A DNA stretch of 17,130 nucleotides from CAYLZO01 sp964387775 (GTDB lineage: Bacteria > Chloroflexota > Anaerolineae > JAAYZQ01): NCBI GenBank assembly GCA_964387775.1, contig CAYLZO010000104.1, positions 1-17,130 of the forward strand. Direction: 5' to 3'. The stretch's first letter is position 1, and each line of letters begins with the position of its first letter. Position numbers and translations under genes: made by a program. The notes beneath the pieces are model-generated. The model made no database searches. It had not been told where the DNA came from and was given only the letters and a program-made list of their open reading frames with translations. Shown piece by piece: positions 9,497 to 15,500 of this stretch.

Positions 9497-9628
9497 GCCC
9501 AACGGCCAGGTTCAGCCGCGCTCACCCGCCCCCGCTGGCAGGACCCACCTGAATCACCGCCACCTGCGCGGGCAAGGTATGTTAGTTTAAAGCGCCAGGG
9601 TGGGCGTCGGCTGGAACCAATGTTAGCC
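9497..9628 (-). repeat. attC-like recombination site B, end of cassette 1
   Basis: The 132-bp site reads on the minus strand from GGCTAAC (R'', 9628-9622) to CGTTGGGC (R' is 9503-9497). GGTTCCAGCCGACGC (9618-9604) pairs with GCGCGGCTGAACC (9521-9509), leaving one extra C and one extra A in the R''-side arm. These correspond to the extrahelical G and T of the bottom strand that set polarity in the studied aadA7 site. The R''-side half is also close in sequence to aadA-type attC (TTCAAGCCGACGC). R'' differs from RYYYAAC at its second base. The 228-bp gap between the toxin and nuclease genes is filled mainly by this site. Confidence 0.85.
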
Positions 9629-9681
9629 CGCCCTGTTTGTGATGGATGACTGCTCACGGCCTATGAGACTTTCTCATAAGG

Positions 9682-9963
9682 TTAGATGGTTTGCAACTCG
9701 GTCATGAACTGATAATGTTTCTGGTTGAACGTATGCAAGGGTATCCCCAAGGCTACCGCGGTCTGACCAATCAACACGTCCAGCACACCAGCATTGTGAC
9801 TCAAATGATACTGCGTGAAAACCGCCAAGGCCCGGTCGCAATCCGCTGGTGCAAGCCATACCGTGCCATAGGGGGTTACCGCGCCTTGGAGCCGCTCTTG
9901 TTCCCGCTTGTGTGGATATTGTCGCAGCAAATCGATCATCACGTCGCTATCCAGCAAAATCAT
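9682..9963 (-). pseudogene. VapC-like PIN-domain toxin, apparently with internal deletion
   Basis: PIN toxins of type II systems are RNases that use a few acidic residues to bind metal. The protein starts as a PIN domain (MILLDSDVMID, Asp5 and Asp7) and ends as one (HNAGVLDVLIGQTAVALGIP with Asp62, then HTFNQKHYQF). It has only 93 residues, while this family normally has about 125-140. The part between the first helix and the KREQERLQ helix, which in relatives carries a conserved Glu after strand 2, is missing. The frame stays open, so a shortened protein could be made, but RNase activity is doubtful. The ATG at 9963 overlaps the antitoxin end by 17 nt and has GGAG upstream. An upstream in-frame GTG at 9978 is possible. 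The stop codon lies 53 nt before attC site B. Confidence 0.7.
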
Positions 9964-10225
9964 AGTGGCGGTCTCCACGCCGTTGGGCTTGTTCCCGCAA
10001 TTGCCGGGCGTAGGTGGTGCTATCCTGGATATCCTCGCGGTCTTTCCACAGGCCGATGAGCCCCGACTGACGCAATTGACGCACCGTTAAGCGCGACCGG
10101 CGTACCGCTTTTTGCGGCTGGGGTAGCACGATCACCTCCACCCATTTTCCTCGCTTATAGGGCAGGCCAGTGATGACCATTTGCCCATCTTCTACCACCA
10201 CCTGTTCCAGTCGCACCGCTTCCAT
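9947..10225 (-). CDS. VapB-like antitoxin of a PIN-domain toxin
   Basis: The 92-residue protein should bind the downstream PIN toxin and the promoter DNA. The N-terminal part (MEAVRLEQVVVEDGQMVITG, then LPYKRGKWVEVIVLP) has the short strand pattern of an AbrB/MazE-like DNA-binding fold. The C-terminal part, with SGLIGLWKDREDIQDS and YARQLREQAQRR, looks like the toxin-binding tail of antitoxins paired with PIN toxins. AGGAGA stands 7 nt before the ATG. The gene lies 75 nt inside the 5' end of cassette 1, and its last 17 nt overlap the toxin gene. No clear promoter is visible in the cassette leader. Confidence 0.75.
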   Translation of the reverse strand: MEAVRLEQVVVEDGQMVITGLPYKRGKWVEVIVLPQPQKAVRRSRLTVRQLRQSGLIGLWKDREDIQDSTTYARQLREQAQRRGDRHYDFAG

Positions 10226-10294
10226 AGTTCTCTCTCCTGTTCTTGCGTTCCTACCTTACTTTTCGTGGATATGATGACCGCCGACGGGTTGGCG

Positions 10295-10325
10295 GGCTAA
10301 CTATTGGTTATGCGGAATCCGCTTT
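10295..10325 (-). other. Upstream cassette junction with half-attC-like arm
   Basis: On the minus strand AACCAATAG^TTAGCC marks the 5' limit of cassette 1. AACCAAT(A)GTTAGCC resembles the complement of the R''-side arm of site B (GGCTAACATTGGTT). Just upstream is the palindrome GCGGA-A-TCCGC (10312-10322). No second RYYYAAC arm is present within the next 100 nt. The site is therefore either a secondary G^TT target, a remnant of an attC, or a short attI-like site. The 176-bp gap between the antitoxin and degV copy 2 holds nothing else recognisable. Confidence 0.5.
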
Positions 10326-10401
10326 TACCTCCATTTCGGCAGGATAGACGGAATTGGCCTATCTCGCGCCACAAGTTGTAATTGTGGAATCCTCACTCGT
10401 G

Positions 10402-11247
10402 TCATTTCACCAACGCGCACACACCCACCGCCCCCAGGCCCAGGTGCGTGGTCAGCGCCGGCCCGGCCGGCGCCAGGATCACCCGTCCGGCAGAGAGCCG
10501 GTCGGCCAGCAAGCCGCCCAGTTGGCGGGCCAGGGGCTCGGCGCCGGTGTGCAATACGGCCATCTCCCGCAGGGGGCCCCAATCCTGCACCATCACGGCC
10601 AGGCCCCTCAGCGCCCGCGAACGGGTGCGCACCCGATCCACGACCGAGACCTCCCCGGCCCGGACGCTCAACAGGGGCTTGACCTGGAGCGCTGTCCCCA
10701 GGGCCGCCGATATCACGCTGATGCGCCCCCCTTTGTACAGGTTCTCCAGCGTATCGATCATCGCCGCCGTTCGGAGCCGGGGCAGGACGTCTTCCGTGGC
10801 CTGGTGGACCTCTTCCAGGCCGGCTCCTGCGCGGGCCAGCCGCGCCGCCTCGATGACGGCCCAGCCCAGCCCCATCGAGAGCTGCCCCGAGTCGACGACG
10901 ACCACCCGCGAGGGTGTATCGAGCGTCTGGGCCGCGGCCCAGGCAGCGTTCACCGTACCGCTGAATTCCCTGGCAACGTGGACGGAGACGATGCCTTCGC
11001 ACGTCTCATCGCCCAGCAGCCGCCGGTAGGCAGCCACAAAATCGGCGACCGGTGGCTGGGAGGTACGAGGCAGCTCGTCACTGCGTGCTAGCTTGTGAAA
11101 GAACGACTCGGGCGCGAGATCGACGCCGTCTCGAAACACCTCTTGCCCGAAACAGACCAAACAGGGTACGACGGTGATGCCCAGCTCCATGACCCGTGGG
11201 CCGGGAATGTCGGCCGTGCTGTCGGTTACAATTCGGACCGGGCTCAT
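10402..11247 (-). CDS. DegV family fatty-acid-binding protein, copy 2
   Basis: This 281-residue FakB-type protein is the most canonical of the three copies. It has RIVTDSTADIPG at the N-terminus, PRTSQPPVADF (the TSQP lipid-carboxylate segment), SVHVAREFSGTVNAA, VDSGQLSMGLGW and YKGGRISV. The ATG at 11247 gives the standard MSPVRIVTDS start; the frame continues upstream into copy 3 but without family sequence. GGGTGG lies about 10 nt before the ATG. It follows copy 3 by 34 nt and is probably co-transcribed with fakA. Its former downstream partner, copy 1, is now behind the two-cassette insertion. All ligand-contact motifs are intact, so fatty acid binding is likely. Confidence 0.93.
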   Translation of the reverse strand: MSPVRIVTDSTADIPGPRVMELGITVVPCLVCFGQEVFRDGVDLAPESFFHKLARSDELPRTSQPPVADFVAAYRRLLGDETCEGIVSVHVAREFSGTVNAAWAAAQTLDTPSRVVVVDSGQLSMGLGWAVIEAARLARAGAGLEEVHQATEDVLPRLRTAAMIDTLENLYKGGRISVISAALGTALQVKPLLSVRAGEVSVVDRVRTRSRALRGLAVMVQDWGPLREMAVLHTGAEPLARQLGGLLADRLSAGRVILAPAGPALTTHLGLGAVGVCALVK

Positions 11248-11281
11248 GCGGCGCCCGCCACCCTGCGATGGGCCATCGCGC

Positions 11282-12136
11282 CTAGAGCCCTTCGTAGACA
11301 AACACCCCCAGGGCCTCCGGTCCCAGGTGGCAGGCCAGGAGTGGACCATACTCCACGGTTTGGAATGCCCGGTCGGGCAGCACGTCGGCCAGCATGCGCC
11401 GCAGGGCCTCGATCAGTTCCTCCATGCTGTCCTCCAGGGGGCTGCGGAGGATCACGACTTGCTGGATCGTGGCAAACTCTTCTACGAATTCCACCAGCTT
11501 TTCGAGCGCCATGTTGCGCGTGCGCACCTTTTCCAGGGAGACGATTTCGCCGCTTTCGAGCAGCAGGATCGGCTTGATCTGGAGCATCGTGCCCAGCAGG
11601 GCCTGCGCCACGTCGAGCCGGTCCCCCCGTTCCAAATAGTCGAGCCGCTCGATGACGAGGACGAGGTAGAGGTGGGGCAGCATCCCCCGCACCAGGCGGA
11701 TGATGTCATCGGGCAACTGCCCTTCTGCGGCGGCCTTGGCGGCGGCCTCGACGATCAGCCCCAGCCCCCAAGACGTGGACATCGAGTCGAGGACGGTGAT
11801 CCGGCACCTGCCCAGGAAGGCGCGGGCTGCCACTTGGGCGTTGTCGTAGGCCCGGCTCAACTGGCTGGAGCTGAGAATCACCAAGACGTCTTCAGCCTCG
11901 CGGCTCAGCCGGGCGAAGGCTTTTTCAAGGATGGGGATCGGGATGGTGGCTGTGGTTATCCGGGCCGGCTCGGCCTCCATTCGCTCAAAGAGCCATTGGG
12001 TATCCGCGCCGGGGTTTATCGTGAACGTTTCTTCGCCGAAGCGGATCTCGACGGGCAAGACCGTGATCTCGTACGGGTCGATGACTTCTGGACTCAAGTG
12101 AGCTGTTGCGTCGGTTACGATCCGCACCTTTGCCAT
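11282..12136 (-). CDS. DegV family protein, copy 3, divergent
   Basis: This 284-residue protein has the DegV fold pattern but has lost most hallmark residues. The N-terminal motif is IVTDATAHL instead of TDSTADIP, the TSQP segment is TTATIPIP, SG in the second loop is SR (SSQLSRAYDNA), and KGGR is replaced by ERGDRLDV. VLDSMSTSWGLGL corresponds to the DS-x-SMG-x-G segment, and the C-terminal HLGPEALGVFVYEG is normal. GGAGGAA stands 9 nt before the ATG. It is the first degV after fakA (51-nt gap). It may bind a different lipid, or may no longer be a FakA partner; the sequence alone does not decide. Confidence 0.88.
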   Translation of the reverse strand: MAKVRIVTDATAHLSPEVIDPYEITVLPVEIRFGEETFTINPGADTQWLFERMEAEPARITTATIPIPILEKAFARLSREAEDVLVILSSSQLSRAYDNAQVAARAFLGRCRITVLDSMSTSWGLGLIVEAAAKAAAEGQLPDDIIRLVRGMLPHLYLVLVIERLDYLERGDRLDVAQALLGTMLQIKPILLLESGEIVSLEKVRTRNMALEKLVEFVEEFATIQQVVILRSPLEDSMEELIEALRRMLADVLPDRAFQTVEYGPLLACHLGPEALGVFVYEGL

Positions 12137-12187
12137 GCTTGTTGATTCCTCCGAGTTGCGCTTTGTTGCTGACTGCTGACCGGACCC

Positions 12188-13870
12188 TTACTCCACGGAC
12201 AGAATGTAGTAGTAGTGGGGCTGTCCGCCATCTATGACCTCGATCTCTTGGTCTGGACAGCGGTCTTTGATCTCTCCTACTAGTGCCTGGGCTTCGTCGG
12301 GGGTGATCGATTCGCCGTAAAAGACGGTGATGATCTCATAGTCTTCTGTCCCTACGTGCTCCAGGGCTTTGAGCGCCACCTCCAGCGTCGAATCGCCGGT
12401 TGCCTGCAACACGCCGTTCACCAGGCCAATGACCTTGCCCTCCTCCACGGCGATGCCGTTGATCTGCACCGAGCGGACGGCCGTCGTGATCTCGACCGTC
12501 TCGATGCTGCGGGCTGCATCGGCCATGACCTTGGCGTTGGTCTCTAGCTCGGCCTGGTAGTTGAGAGCCAAGAGCGCGCTGATCCCCTGGGGCACGGTAA
12601 TCGTTCGCACGACCTCGATGTTTTTTTCCGACAGGGCCTGGGCTTGCTCGGCGGCCATGACGATGTTCTTGTTGTTGGGCAGGACAATGACGTCATCGTG
12701 GGGAATGCCCTCTATCGCCTGGAGCAGGTCCTCGGTGCTGGGGTTCATCGTCTGTCCCCCCGAGACGACGGCACTGGCGCCCAGGCTCTCAAAGACCTTG
12801 GTCAGTCCGGCGCCGGGAGCCACGACTACGGTGCCGATGCTGCTCAGGGGCTCTGCCGGGGCTGCCGGCTGCTGGGCTTTGCTCAGGATGAAATCCTGGT
12901 ACTGCTCTTGCATGTTCTCGACGATCACGCGGCTGAGCGAGCCCAGGCTGGCCCCGTAGTTGATGGGCGTGCCAGGCTCGGGAGAGTGAACGTGGACCTT
13001 GACCGCTCGTGAATCGCCGACCACCAGGGCACATTCGCCCATCGAGGCGATGTTTTCCCGGATCTCTTTGACGTTCAGCCCCTCGCCGTGGATGATGAAC
13101 TGGATGTCGTAGCCATAGCCTTCCGCGCTTTCGGGGTGGAGGGCGTGGAGGTCCACCGCGGCGTCCAGCTCGGCGTCCACGTCCACCTGCTCGCCCCGGG
13201 CGTAGCGCAGCATCCCCTCCAGGATGATGAGCAAGCCCTGACCGCCGGCGTCCACCACGCCGGCCTCGGCCAGCACGGGCAGCAGCGACGGCGTGCGGGT
13301 GACCGAGGCCCGGGCTTCGCGGACGACCTGCTCCAGGACGTACTTCAGGTCGTCGCTGGCCGTCGCCGCGGTCACGGCCGCCTCCGAAGACTCGCGGGCT
13401 ACGGTCAGGATGGTGCCTTCGACGGGCTTGATGACGCCCTTGTAAGCTGTAGCCGCCGCCTCGCGCAGTGCCGAGGCAAATTGCACAGTGTCAAAAGCGG
13501 TCAGGCCCTCCAGGGACCTGGCAAAACCGCGAAAGATCTGCGACAAAATGACGCCCGAGTTTCCCCGCGCGCCCATCAGGGCGCCGTGGGCCACCTTCTG
13601 GGCGATGACGCCGACTTCTTCCTCCGGCGTGTGCTGGATCTCCTGATAGGCCGATTGCATGGTCAGGAGCATGTTCGTGCCGGTATCGCCGTCGGGCACG
13701 GGGTAGACGTTCAAGGCGTTGATCGCCTGCTGGTGCCGCTCCAGCCAGGCCAGGCCAAAGCGCATCAGGCGCTTCAGGCCCCGGCCATCACACAGGTGGA
13801 TGGGCGCATCGGGGTTCTGACGCGGCGAGATGGTTGTCCATTCTTCGATGATGCTTTGATCCTCGGTCAA
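12188..13870 (-). CDS. fakA: Fatty acid kinase FakA (DhaL/DAK2 domain protein)
   Basis: FakA phosphorylates a fatty acid presented by a FakB/DegV protein, making acyl phosphate for PlsX/PlsY. The 560-residue protein has the DhaL-type nucleotide site NVYPVPDGDTGTNM (residues 54-67), with the Asp residues that hold Mg-ATP, and GARGNSGVILSQ (100-111). A middle region and a C-terminal DegV-like domain (about 350-560) follow. The N-terminus is some 25 residues longer than usual. The start is TTG at 13870, with AGGAGA 8 nt upstream. asp23 precedes it by 39 nt, the same pair as yloU-yloV in Bacillus. Three degV genes downstream supply candidate partners. Confidence 0.95.
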   Translation of the reverse strand: MTEDQSIIEEWTTISPRQNPDAPIHLCDGRGLKRLMRFGLAWLERHQQAINALNVYPVPDGDTGTNMLLTMQSAYQEIQHTPEEEVGVIAQKVAHGALMGARGNSGVILSQIFRGFARSLEGLTAFDTVQFASALREAAATAYKGVIKPVEGTILTVARESSEAAVTAATASDDLKYVLEQVVREARASVTRTPSLLPVLAEAGVVDAGGQGLLIILEGMLRYARGEQVDVDAELDAAVDLHALHPESAEGYGYDIQFIIHGEGLNVKEIRENIASMGECALVVGDSRAVKVHVHSPEPGTPINYGASLGSLSRVIVENMQEQYQDFILSKAQQPAAPAEPLSSIGTVVVAPGAGLTKVFESLGASAVVSGGQTMNPSTEDLLQAIEGIPHDDVIVLPNNKNIVMAAEQAQALSEKNIEVVRTITVPQGISALLALNYQAELETNAKVMADAARSIETVEITTAVRSVQINGIAVEEGKVIGLVNGVLQATGDSTLEVALKALEHVGTEDYEIITVFYGESITPDEAQALVGEIKDRCPDQEIEVIDGGQPHYYYILSVE

Positions 13871-13909
13871 TGCTTTCGTCTCCTGACTAGATCCTGGGGT
13901 GCTTGGACA

Positions 13910-14260
13910 TCACTCGGGGCTGACCCGGAGGTCCTGTACGTGGACGTTGACCGCTGCCACCGGCACCCCCAACGCCTTCTCTAGCGTGTACTCGACCGTG
14001 CTTTGGATCATCTGGGCCACTGTCGCGATGCGCGTACCATATTCAATGACGACGTATAGATCGACGACGATGTGATCGTTGACAATTTGAACCTCGACGC
14101 CGCGCCGGTGACTGGCAGGTTGCAGGATCTGGACGATGCCGCTGGCCAGGTCCTTGTTGACCATGCCCACCACACCGTAACATTCCAAGACCGCTTGGCT
14201 GGCAAGACTGGCAATCGCTAGCGGCGAAACTTTGACTCTGCCCAACTTGGTTTCCTCCAT
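13910..14260 (-). CDS. Asp23/Gls24 family envelope-stress protein (YloU-like)
   Basis: Proteins of this family are small and are usually found beside fakA. In Firmicutes some sit at the membrane and affect envelope stress or fatty acid metabolism; the exact role here is unknown. From the ATG at 14260 the protein has 116 residues, the normal length. It shows GRVKVSPLAIASLASQAV, then CYGVVGM, then VDLYVVIEYGTRIATVAQ and VNVHVQDLRV, all family-typical. GAGG lies 11 nt upstream of the ATG. The frame is open for another 35 codons upstream, but these are unlike the family. It is the first gene of the leftward operon, divergent from rpmB with a 159-nt gap between them. Confidence 0.92.
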   Translation of the reverse strand: MEETKLGRVKVSPLAIASLASQAVLECYGVVGMVNKDLASGIVQILQPASHRRGVEVQIVNDHIVVDLYVVIEYGTRIATVAQMIQSTVEYTLEKALGVPVAAVNVHVQDLRVSPE

Positions 14261-14316
14261 GGATCGTTCTACCTCATTCCTCAGACTCTCCCTTTTTGCC
14301 CCCGGGACTGGCTGGT

Positions 14317-14345
14317 TTGCGCAAAACGCCTGCTTGTGGTAAGAT
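14317..14345 (+). promoter_or_regulatory. Extended -10 promoter of rpmB
   Basis: TTGCGC (14317-14322) and TAAGAT (14340-14345) are separated by 17 nt, with TGG directly before the -10 hexamer (extended -10). The start would be near 14352, giving a leader of about 68 nt. That leader contains a small hairpin: GCCAGC (14372-14377) with GCTGGC (14388-14393). No equally good promoter is seen for the divergent asp23 gene. Confidence 0.5.
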
Positions 14346-14419
14346 ACCTCTCGTGAACCAGACAATGTCGGGCCAGCGCTGTGAGAGGCTGGCTCTATCT
14401 ATGTAAGAGAGGTGAGACC

Positions 14420-14605
14420 ATGGCAGTATGCGAGAATTGTGGCAAGTCCCCGTCCTTTGGCCATAGTGTGAGCCACTCCAACGTGCGGACCAAGCGCCAG
14501 TTCAAGCCCAACATCCAACAGGTGACGATCTACCGGGACGGCAAGCTTCAAAAGATGAAACTCTGCACGCGCTGCATCCGTACGTTGACCAAGGCCAAAG
14601 CTTGA
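14420..14605 (+). CDS. rpmB: 50S ribosomal protein L28, zinc form
   Basis: L28 is a small protein of the large ribosomal subunit. The 61-residue product has CENCGKSPSFGHSVSHSN, KRQFKPNIQQV and LCTRCIRTLTK; the two CxxC pairs (CENC and CTRC) mark the zinc-binding form. The ribosome site GAGGTGAG ends 4 nt before the ATG. It is the only gene here on the plus strand and points towards rpe, with a terminator between the two. Its place next to asp23-fakA matches the order in Firmicutes. Confidence 0.97.
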   Translation: MAVCENCGKSPSFGHSVSHSNVRTKRQFKPNIQQVTIYRDGKLQKMKLCTRCIRTLTKAKA

Positions 14606-14636
14606 GCGGTTACTTGTCAACGGACAACACCCCGCC

Positions 14637-14680
14637 AAAAAACCCGTTCCTCTGCCGAGTGGGCGAGAGGGCGGGTTTTT
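14637..14680. terminator. Bidirectional intrinsic terminator between rpmB and rpe
   Basis: ACCCG near 14642-14646 pairs with CGGGT near 14672-14676, and CCTCT pairs with AGAGG inside, forming a two-part stem. The stem is followed by TTTT on the plus strand and by a run of T on the minus strand as well. It therefore serves both convergent genes. It begins 31 nt after the rpmB stop codon and ends directly before the rpe stop codon. Confidence 0.8.
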
Positions 14681-14681
14681 G

Positions 14682-15356
14682 CTATGGAACTGGCACTGCC
14701 TCTCGCAGGCGGGCCAGGGCTCTGGCGATCCCCTCCTCCGTCCCAAAGAGCGCCGAGCCGGCAATCAGGACGCGGGCACCTGCTTCTACCACGCTCGGTG
14801 CCGTCTCTGGCCCAATCCCGCCATCCACCTCCAATTCGGCTTGAGAGCCGATTTCGTCCAGCATTTGCCGCACCTGCCGGATTTTGGGCAACATGCCCTC
14901 GATGAACGATTGCCCTCCAAATCCAGGATTGACCGTCATTACCAGGACGCCATCGACGTAGGGTAGGATCTCCGCGAGGCTCGACGCCGGCGTCGCCGGA
15001 TTGAGCGTGACCCCGGCTCGACATCCCAGTTCCTTGATCTGCTGGACGGTGCGGTGCAGGTGGGGACAGGTCTCGACGTGAACCGTCAGGTGGTCGGCCC
15101 CGGCGGCGCAGAATTCCTCCAGGTAACGCTCCGGCTCTTCGATCATCAGGTGGACGCCCAAGGGCAGCGTGGTGGACCGGCGCACGGCCTCGACGACGAC
15201 CGGCCCGATGGTCAAATTGGGCACAAAGTGTCCATCCATGACGTCCACGTGGATATAGTCGGCCCCGGCGGCTTCCGCCTCGGCGACCTGCTGGCCCAGA
15301 CGGGCAAAATCGGCCGATAGGATGGACGGCGCGATCTTGATCTGACGACTGCTCAC
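14682..15356 (-). CDS. rpe: Ribulose-phosphate 3-epimerase
   Basis: Rpe interconverts ribulose 5-phosphate and xylulose 5-phosphate in the pentose phosphate pathway. From the GTG at 15356 the protein has 224 residues, the family length. Motifs: IKIAPSILSADFARLG, the metal-site HVDVMDGHFVPNLTIGP, GVHLMIEEPERY, MTVNPGFGGQSF, and LEVDGGIGPETAP with the phosphate-binding end IAGSALFG. The GTG is chosen because AGGAG lies 6 nt before it; an upstream in-frame ATG at the MNQESRV segment has no such site. Its own promoter lies right after rlmN, with a leader of about 105 nt that contains an inverted repeat. Confidence 0.96.
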   Translation of the reverse strand: MSSRQIKIAPSILSADFARLGQQVAEAEAAGADYIHVDVMDGHFVPNLTIGPVVVEAVRRSTTLPLGVHLMIEEPERYLEEFCAAGADHLTVHVETCPHLHRTVQQIKELGCRAGVTLNPATPASSLAEILPYVDGVLVMTVNPGFGGQSFIEGMLPKIRQVRQMLDEIGSQAELEVDGGIGPETAPSVVEAGARVLIAGSALFGTEEGIARALARLREAVPVP

Positions 15357-15385
15357 CCTGCTCTCCTGGTTCATACACAAAGAAA

Positions 15386-15448
15386 CCCGGTTTTCCAGAA
15401 GGAGGACAGAGGCTTCGTTGCCCTCCACCACGGGGCGGGGAAACCGGG
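15386..15448. repeat. Inverted repeat in the rpe leader
   Basis: CCCGGTTTTCC (15386-15396) and GGAAACCGGG (15439-15448) are complementary apart from one bulged base, with 42 nt between them. On the minus strand the second arm is followed by TTTCTTT, so the folded RNA has the look of an attenuator. GGAGG and CCTCC inside the loop could pair as well. Repeats with AAACCCGGTTT ends are familiar to me from Chloroflexota and cyanobacteria, but copy number cannot be tested here. Confidence 0.5.
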
Positions 15449-15467
15449 CTCGACCCACCCCAACCCT

Positions 15468-15496
15468 ATAATACCCGTTTTCGGCCAAAAATGCAA
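15468..15496 (-). promoter_or_regulatory. Promoter of rpe
   Basis: On the minus strand TTGCAT (15496-15491) and TATTAT (15473-15468) are 17 nt apart. It starts 5 nt after the rlmN stop codon. The start point would be near 15461, about 105 nt before the rpe GTG. Confidence 0.55.
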
Positions 15497-15500
15497 GTGT

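Larger units (their letters stand above)
7270..9502 (-). mobile_element. Integron-type gene cassette 2 (restriction-modification)
   Basis: The limits are the expected G^TTRRRY crossover points: the cassette begins at TTGGGC (9502 downward) and ends with the G at 7270. It holds a nuclease gene, a methyltransferase gene and attC site A. Its 5' end (TTGGGC) is complementary to its own R'' arm (GCCCAAC), so the circular form would carry a fully matched attC. At 2,233 bp with two genes it is larger than most cassettes, which usually hold one gene. Base composition is more AT-rich than the flanking operon. No integrase gene is in the window. Confidence 0.78.
9503..10300 (-). mobile_element. Integron-type gene cassette 1 (toxin-antitoxin)
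   Basis: This 798-bp unit begins at TTAGCC (10300 downward) and ends at the G at 9503 of site B. The 5' TTAGCC is complementary to its own R'' arm GGCTAAC, whereas the next cassette pairs TTGGGC with GCCCAAC. The matching changes on both ends are what independent circular cassettes would show. It carries an antitoxin gene and an overlapping toxin gene in the same direction as the host operon. Toxin-antitoxin cassettes are common in integron arrays and are thought to stabilise them. Confidence 0.78.

Noticed and set aside
7280..10400. A novel multi-gene defence system or prophage fragment
   Set aside because: The cargo consists of one R-M pair and one toxin-antitoxin pair; no phage structural, integrase, helicase or reverse transcriptase gene is seen.
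10295..10430. A third complete attC site upstream of cassette 1
   Set aside because: Only one arm is present; no RYYYAAC arm or matching inner arm was found up to the end of degV copy 2.
14346..14413. ACCTCTC (14346-14352) as anti-Shine-Dalgarno of rpmB GAGAGGT (14407-14413)
   Set aside because: The complementarity is real, but the predicted start near 14352 would leave the first element outside the transcript.
15357..15488. Longer rpe start (up to position 15488)
   Set aside because: The added residues are encoded by promoter and inverted-repeat sequence and do not resemble Rpe; GTG at 15356 has AGGAG at the right distance.
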